A DNA stretch of 64,000 nucleotides from Thioploca ingrica (lineage in GTDB: Bacteria > Pseudomonadota > Gammaproteobacteria > Beggiatoales > Beggiatoaceae): assembly GCA_000828835.1 (NCBI GenBank), contig AP014633.1, positions 2,666,001 through 2,730,000 of the forward strand, written 5' to 3'. Positions 15,451 through 23,100 of this stretch are shown one piece after another. Position numbers and translations under genes: made by a program. The notes under the pieces were generated by a model that was given only the letters and a program-made list of their open reading frames with translations, was not told the DNA's origin and did no database searches. Positions within the stretch are counted from its first letter, which is position 1. Every line of letters starts with the position of its first letter.

Positions 15451-16475
15451 CTGATAAGGAGATCAAATGTGTTGTTTGGGATTTAGATAACACATTATGG
15501 CATGGTGTGTTGCTAGAAAATGATAAGCTTTCCTTGCGTGATAGGGTCACAAACATTATAAAAACGTTGGACAGTCGGGGTATTTTGCAATCTATTGCTA
15601 GCAAAAATAATTATGATGATGCTATGGCAAAACTCAAAGAATTTGGGTTAAGCGAATATTTTCTCTATCCTCAAATTCATTGGAATTCTAAAGCAAATTC
15701 TCTCGAAGAAATTGCTAAATCCATCAATATAGGGATTGATACACTGGCTTTTATTGATGATCAAGCTTTTGAAAGAGAAGAGGTTCATTTTTCACACCCA
15801 AAGGTGCTTTGCATTGATGCTGAGAATCTGGATAACCTATTGGCACTACCAGAAATGAATCCCCGTTTTATTACTGAGGATTCATCAAAACGGCGGCTGA
15901 TGTATCAAAACGATATAAAGCGTCAGGAAATAGAAGATCGTTTTGTGGGGCCAAAAGAGCAATTTCTTGCCACTCTCAACCTGGTTTTTACTTTGTCGCT
16001 AGCAAGGGAAGAAGATTTGCAACGTGCTGAAGAATTAACCGTGCGTACCCATCAATTGAATACCACGGGCCACACTTATTCTTATGAGGAATTAAATTAC
16101 TTTCGTCAATCTGATCAACATATTTTATTGATTGCTGGACTTGATGACAAATATGGTAGCTACGGAAAAATTGGACTCGCCTTGATCGAAGGTGATGAGT
16201 TTGTGTGGACAATCAAACTGTTATTAATGTCTTGTCGTGTTATCTCAAAAGGGGTTGGCACAGTCATGATCAATCACATCAGAAATGAAGCCAGAAAAAA
16301 CAATGTTCGGCTACAAGCGGAATTGATTCACAACGATAGAAACCGAATGATGTATATGACGTATAAATTTGCCCATTTTAAAGAAAAGGAAAAAAAGGGC
16401 GATTTGGTTATTTTGGAAAATGATTTAAGCCTAGTTCAAAAATCTCCGGGATATTTAACGATTAAATTGCTATAG
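15447..16475 (+). CDS. FkbH-like HAD-superfamily glyceryl transferase/phosphatase
   Basis: A 342-residue FkbH-like protein. The N-terminal HAD motif DLDNT (residues 12-16, VVWDLDNTLWHG) and a C-terminal acetyltransferase-like half are present, the usual two-part arrangement and length. Known family members load the glycolytic intermediate 1,3-bisphosphoglycerate onto the ACP and dephosphorylate it to glyceryl-ACP, the first step to hydroxymalonyl- or methoxymalonyl-ACP. It is the last gene of the cassette, starting inside the previous stop codon. Similar proteins also feed tetronate formation with glyceryl-ACP, but the dehydrogenase pair next door favours alkoxymalonyl. Confidence 0.9.
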   Translation: MTDKEIKCVVWDLDNTLWHGVLLENDKLSLRDRVTNIIKTLDSRGILQSIASKNNYDDAMAKLKEFGLSEYFLYPQIHWNSKANSLEEIAKSINIGIDTLAFIDDQAFEREEVHFSHPKVLCIDAENLDNLLALPEMNPRFITEDSSKRRLMYQNDIKRQEIEDRFVGPKEQFLATLNLVFTLSLAREEDLQRAEELTVRTHQLNTTGHTYSYEELNYFRQSDQHILLIAGLDDKYGSYGKIGLALIEGDEFVWTIKLLLMSCRVISKGVGTVMINHIRNEARKNNVRLQAELIHNDRNRMMYMTYKFAHFKEKEKKGDLVILENDLSLVQKSPGYLTIKLL

Positions 16476-16534
16476 CAAGGTAGTGTTTTAGATTGGCTGA
16501 TATGTAGTTCTTGCAAAACTAGAAAAAAAGTTTT

Positions 16535-16613
16535 GGTAGTGCTCAATTAGATCTCTAAATCATTTTTTGACAAAACAAGTAAAACCTACCATCACTACTT
16601 CTTGAACACTACC
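16535..16613. mobile_element. 79-bp miniature inverted-repeat element with 8-bp target duplication
   Basis: The left end reads GGTAGTGCTCAA and the right end, reversed, GGTAGTGTTCAA. It is flanked directly on both sides by AAAGTTTT (16527-16534 and 16614-16621), an 8-bp target site duplication. There is no coding capacity, so it must have been moved by a transposase in trans. The ends and the 8-bp duplication would fit an IS256-like parent, which is an inference. Confidence 0.7.
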
Positions 16614-16749
16614 AAAGTTTTTTACCTAATTATACAATATCCTTACCAAAAAACCAGATAAAAGGTATATAAATAGAAAAAATTATTTCGTCCCTTAGCG
16701 AGGTCAAAATAAAAAGGAAAGTGGCAATAAAAATCGTAAACCAGTTGAA

Positions 16750-17013
16750 TTGTCAGCATACTTACAATTTGTACAACAAACTTTGAAAAGTCTATTAAAC
16801 CTCCTTGGTACTGATCTCAGCCTGCTCTATATGGTTAATCTTTCAATCGTGTTGTTACGACAAACAAAAAGTGGACTTTTTGGTTCCAGCATATCTGCTC
16901 TTAAAGCTTGGTTTCGAGCTAGGGAATACGTGCTTAACACTTTAAAATTCTCTGAGCAAAATGCTGCTCCAGTTTTTATTAAGTGTACTATTTATCAAGT
17001 GTCATGGGGCTAG
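16750..17013 (+). CDS. uncertain 87-codon ORF
   Basis: The ORF opens in AT-rich sequence without a clear Shine-Dalgarno. The translation is rich in Leu and Ser with hydrophobic stretches and matches no family I recognise. It could be a remnant of a transposase brought in with the neighbouring inverted-repeat debris, or chance. Low support. Confidence 0.2.
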   Translation: MSAYLQFVQQTLKSLLNLLGTDLSLLYMVNLSIVLLRQTKSGLFGSSISALKAWFRAREYVLNTLKFSEQNAAPVFIKCTIYQVSWG

Positions 17014-17175
17014 TCAATCCTTCTGTTTGCTAAATTTAATCGGGTATGGAAGGCTGCTTTTAACCCATCTTTTATCTGGTCTTTTGGGGTTAGACCGCGC
17101 AAACGCTGAATGTTGAGTCGTTAAGATGTTTTTAACATTAATTAACTCGGAATTATATAGTAGGAAATTGAGCCA

Positions 17176-20100
17176 ATGGATACCCGAACCAAACAAATGA
17201 AAATTGAGCAACTGTTTCTTCAAGATGACCTAAAGCAGACTGATTCCAGCTCTCAACCAAATGTGATCCAAGAGACAGTTCGTTCATTTAACAAAGAACC
17301 TATTGCTATCATAGGCGTTTCCGGTTTTTTCCCTCAGTGTATGTCGGTAAGGGAATTTTGGGATGTATTGGATCAGGATCTATCCCTCATTGACGAAATT
17401 CCGGCCTCTCGGTTCAACTGGAAAGACCATTATGACTCAACCGGTACTGACCCAACCAAGATGAGAAGCAAGTGGGGAGGGTTTATTCCGGATATTGAAA
17501 CTTTTGATGCCCAGTTTTTTAAAATATTACCCAGCGAAGCAGAACAGTTGGACCCCAGGCAACGGCTTTTGTTGATGTCATGTTATCATAGCATAGAGGA
17601 TGCTGGTTATGCGCCATTCTCTTGGAAAGGGAGCCAAACTGGGGTATTTATTGGGGTAGAATCAAATGAATATTTGCAAAATCTGGTGGAGTGGAATTTC
17701 CCCCAGGATATCGGATTTTCAAATGTCGAAAGCATGGTAGCCAACCGGATTTCCTACCTGTTTGACTTTAAGGGACCCAGTGAAATCGTAAATACTCTCT
17801 GTTCAGGCGCAGCAGTTGCGTTGCATAGAGCAGTAGTATCCCTACGATTGGGAGAAGTCAAACAGGCGATTGTGGGGGGGGCTAACCTAATCTTGCGACC
17901 AGAGCCGTTTGTGGCATTATCAAATGCCCGGCAAATAAGCACTACCAATTCGGTCAACTCCTTTGGCAAAGATCCTCAGGGATATTTGCGTTCTGAGGGC
18001 GTTATCACCGTTGTTTTAAAACCGTTGTCACAAGCAGAAACTGATGGCGACGCGATTTATGCGCTTATTAAGAATACAGCCGTCAATTATAACGGTCAAG
18101 GGGGCATGTCAATTGCGGCTCCAAATGTTGATGCGCATTCAAACCTTATTCAAAACTGCTATCAAGAAGTCGGGACAGATCCAAGACAAGTAGAGTATAT
18201 TGAAGCCCAAGGAATGGGCATTGAGCTAACCGATACTGTTGAGTGGCAGGCCTTTAACCAAGCGTTACAACACTTAGCCCAAGCCCAGGATATTCGTTTA
18301 GCAACTGGCCAAACCCGAGTGAGTACGCTAAAACCTATGTTAGGACACATGCATGCCGCCTCTGCTTTGGGTGCATTGTTAAAAATCATCTGGTCTTTCC
18401 AAACCAACAAAATTTACAAAATATTAAACATTACCGAAATAAACCCTCACCTATCTTTTCAAGACCAACCCTGTCAGTTGGCGACAGAGACGAATGAGTG
18501 GTCGTCACCAAAGGGTTGTCGGCTGGCTGGCTTGCATTCATACGGTTTTAGTGGAAACAATGCCCATATTTTAATAGAAGAGTATAAGGCACCCGTAAAA
18601 AAATCGAATACTCAACCAGACCCGGTAATTATTCCGATCTCTGCTGAAACACCGGAGCAAGTGCATACCATTGTTCGTAATCTGTTACAACATATACAAA
18701 AACATTCGGAAATGGATTTCAGCGTATTTGCCCATACATTGCAACACGGTCGGGATGTTATGGCTAGCAAAGTCGCTTTTGTGGCCACCAATATGATGCA
18801 TTGGTCTCAACAAGCCACTGCCTTTTTGGAGGGGAGGATACAACAAGGGGTATTTACCCAAGATACAACCTGGGATGGAGACCTAATGTCACAACACGCT
18901 GTGGCGCAATCGTGGTGTCAGGGAAAATCGGTCACATGGGAAACCACACCGTCTTATGGTTGGAGTGCTAGGTATCATCTGCCTGGGTATCCATTTGATC
19001 GACAGCGCTATTGGATCAGCAAACCGATTGAACCTATCAATCCTACGACGGAATTGGGCACGGAACCAGTAATAGAGCCAGCTTCGTTATCGCCAAAATC
19101 GGTTATCAACGACCAGAGAAACTCTGGAGACCTTTTTCAACAGGCAGAACGAATTATACGAAACATATTGAGCGATTTTTTAAAAATCCCTGAAGGAAAT
19201 ATTGATCTTCACGCCGAATTGAGTGACCTAGGATTTGACTCTATTTGGGTGTTGAAGCTTTCTTCAAAACTCAAAGAGCAGTACGCTATTTCCATAGACC
19301 CCATTTCTTTGTTTGAATGCACTACCCCAAATGCTTTCATTGACTACCTTTGTCGAGTGTTCCCCGAAAAATTTTGTTCAACCGAGAGCATTCAAGAACG
19401 TCGCTCTGTGTTTAATACTCAATCATCTGTCGTCGATGCTAAGAAAAAACGAATCGAGGCAGAACCGTCTAATAATGCTCCCAACCTGAATGAGGCCATC
19501 GCCATCATCGGTTTGGCGGGTAGATACCCAAAATCGAAAGATCTTGAGGCATTCTGGAACAATTTACAGAATGGAACGGACTGTATTGAAGAAATTCCGG
19601 CAGATCATTGGGACTTGAAGACACACTATCACCCGGACAGAGAGACAGCGATTCGAACGGGTAAGAGTTATAGTAAGTGGGGGGGCTTTTTAAGCGGATT
19701 ATATGAATTTGACCCGTTATTTTTTAACATTTCTCCCCATGAAGCAGAGCAAATTAGCCCCAAAGAACGCTTGTTTCTACAATGTGCCTGGCATGCCTTG
19801 GAAGAGGCGGGATATACCCCTGAATCACTGAAAAACGACACTGTGGGGGTATTTGTCGGGGTCACAAAAGCCGGATATGATGCCTACCCAGGCACATTTG
19901 GCTCCATTGCCAATCGAGTGTCTTATTTTTGTGATTTTCATGGTCCAAGTATGCCAGTTGATACGATGTGTTCCGCTTCATTAGTAGCCATTCATGAGGC
20001 ATGTCAGCATATCCGCTTTCGAGACTGTGATCTGGCACTGGCTGGTGGGGTCAATGCCTATATTCATCCCTCTCATTTCAACATATTAGCAGCCGGTGAG

Positions 20101-23100
20101 TTTTTATCTCCGGATGGTCGTTGCCACTCGTTTGGAAAAGATGCCAATGGTATGGTTGCCGGCGAAGGGGTGGGGGCGGTGTTATTAAAACCCCTTTCAA
20201 AAGCGATTCAAGATCACGATCATATTTGGGGTGTTATTCGCAGTACAGCGATAAATCATGGCGGAAAAACCAACGGATTTACGGTCCCAAACCCGAAATC
20301 ACAACAAGAACTGATTCAATTGGCGTTAAAACGATCCGGGATAAATGCCAGACACATAAGTTATGTAGAAGCCCATGGAACCGGAACCGTTTTAGGTGAC
20401 CCGATAGAAGTCCGAGGATTAACAGAAGCGTTTCAAAACGATACTGAAGAAACCCAATACTGTTCCCTAGGATCGGTTAAGAGCAATATCGGTCATTTGG
20501 AGGCAGCGGCTGGCATCTCTGCCCTAACCAAAATTCTGCTTCAAATGAAGCACCAAAGCCTTGTGCCGTCACTGCATTCTACCGAGCTGAATCCGAAAAT
20601 CAATTTCTCTTTGACACCCTTTCATGTGCAACAAACCCAGGAACCTTGGAACCCAACCGACCAAAACGGAGATACCCTGCCACGGGTGGCCGGTGTCTCA
20701 TCATTTGGGGCTGGGGGCAGTAATGCCCACGCCATTATAGAAGAATACGCCCCTAAACCTCAGACGACCGTTTGCTCAGATAACAGCGACAATACCTCCT
20801 TTATAATCGTTCTTTCAGCCAAAAATGCTGACCGCCTTAATCAACAAGTCAAACAACTGCTGATTTTTATTGATCAAAACGCAGATAAGCCGTTTTCTCC
20901 ATATCCCTTGCGAGATCTTGCTTATACACTCCAAGTTGGACGAAAGGCCTTTGATGAGCGGTTAGCACTTGTGGTTCAGTCGTTTCAAGATATTAGAAAG
21001 GGGTTAGAAGGGTACATAAATCAAAAAAATCCCCTCCCAAATTTAGTAGCTGGCCAACACAAAAAGTATCAGCAAGTCTTTTCTCACTTTACGAATGATG
21101 AGGACATGCGAAAAATTATCGAAGTATGGGTAACCAAAAAGAAATACCTGAAAGTTGCTGAAGCCTGGGCCTACGGATTTACGGTTGATTGGTCGCTGTT
21201 ATACACCGACTCCCCTCCCTACAGAGTGAGCTTGCCGGTGTACCCCTTTTCAACCCGGGAATATCGGATTGACGATCCAAACTATCTGTCCGACTCAGTT
21301 CAATCCAATATCAACCCCCAACCGGACCAGTCTGTTGGAACATTTATGGTGACCCCCGTCTGGAAGGAGTCATCCATATCTTCTGCCCCACTGTCAGATT
21401 CGCAAACGAAATTCTCTGAACGATGGGTTGTTAGTTGTGAACTGAAGGCATTTGATAGTGAGGTCATGCAATCGAATATTCCAAACAGTCATTGTTCTAT
21501 ATTAGAATCCAATACAATTGATCTTGACTCGCGTTTTACTGACTATACAATTGGTTGTTTTAAGCTGCTCCGCAGGATTTTGGAAACTAAACCAACTGGC
21601 CCGGTACTGATTCAACTTTTGATTCCCAACACCCCAGAACAATCAATGTTTGCCGGGGTGTTGGGATTATTTAAAACTGCAGAGTTGGAAAACCCAAAAC
21701 TATTTGCTCAGATTTTACAAGTTGACTCCCAGGTAACCACCAAACAGCTTATCGAGTGTGTGCAAGAAAACGTTGTTCGAGAATCCCACATTAAGTACGA
21801 GGGGGATAAACGGTGGGTCAAAGGCTGGCAAGAGCAAGCCGAAGTGATACCTACTGAGACAGTGTTTAAAGGATCGGGAATCTACTTGATTACTGGTGGA
21901 TTGGGGGGGTTAGGGATTTTATTTGCTAAAGAGATTTTAAAACAAACTCAGAACACTACCCTCATTCTAACGGGTCGCTCTGCCTTAACGGCTCAAAAAC
22001 AAACAGTTTTGGACTCATTACGTCGTCTCGCTGAAACCAATCCCGAACGAGTTCAATATCGGTCAGTGGATGTTGCTAACAGTGAGCAGGTTAACGAGTT
22101 GATTCAATCGATCCAACAAGATTACGGAAAACTCAACGGTATTCTCCATAGTGCGGGCATTTTAAAAGATAATTTTATCCTTAAAAAAACGACTGATGAG
22201 TTTGAAAAAGTATTGGCGCCCAAGGTAGCGGGTACTATTCAATTGGATAAGGCAACAGCTCAGTTAGATTTGGATTTTTTTGTGCTGTTTTCGTCTGTAG
22301 CGGCGGCTTTGGGCAACGTTGGTCAAGCCGACTATGCTGCTGCCAACGCATTTATGGATCTGTTCGCCGAGTATCGTAACCACTTGCTAAAACACCATAA
22401 ACGGTATGGAAAAACCCTATCAATCAACTGGCCTTTATGGAAAGAGGGGAGCATGGGTATTGATGCGGCGCAGCAAGCCCACCTGGAAGAAACCACCGGA
22501 ATATACCCGATGCAAACCGATACCGGCATTCAATTCCTTTATCAAAGCTTGGGGACAGATGTGTCACAACACATGGTGTTGGAAGGGGTCACTCAAAAAA
22601 TAAAAAAATGTTTTTTTGCCACACAGCTAGGAACATCGGCCCAATCATCTACTGCATCAGTAGTTGATCCAACCGTTTTCAGAAAAAAAACCCTCACTAA
22701 CATAATCGATCTGTTCTCTAAAGTGATTAAACTACCGGCTGTGGAAATAGATGAGCATGAGGATTTTCAGTCCTATGGCATTGACTCAATCCTAATCAAT
22801 CAACTCAATCAGCAGTTAGAGACCGTGTTTGGTAATATTTCCAAAACATTGTTTTTTGAATACGAAAATTTAGACTATCTCACAGAATATCTGCTCAGAG
22901 ACTATCCATCTCAGTGTTTGACATGGACCGGATTAGAGAAAACGCCTCCTAATACACAATTTCCTTATATAGAACCAACTACTTCAACCAGAACGGTAGT
23001 GGTTGAACCCGTGCCCGATCTCCAGACTGGCCTTGCTGACCCACTACCCTCTCAACAGTGCCGAAGAAATACTGATATTGATGCAAAAGGCATTGCTATT

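Larger units (their letters stand above)
16476..17175. other. 700-bp spacer with IS-like debris upstream of PKS2
   Basis: Holds a 79-bp inverted-repeat element with a target duplication (16535-16613), a further GGTAGTGTT half-site at about 16481, and one weak 87-codon ORF (16750-17013). The last 60 bases before PKS2 are AT-rich (TTAACATTAATTAA and TATATAG), and AGGAAA lies about 9 bases before the ATG. A PKS2 promoter is likely here, but no unambiguous -35/-10 pair could be fixed. Confidence 0.45.
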
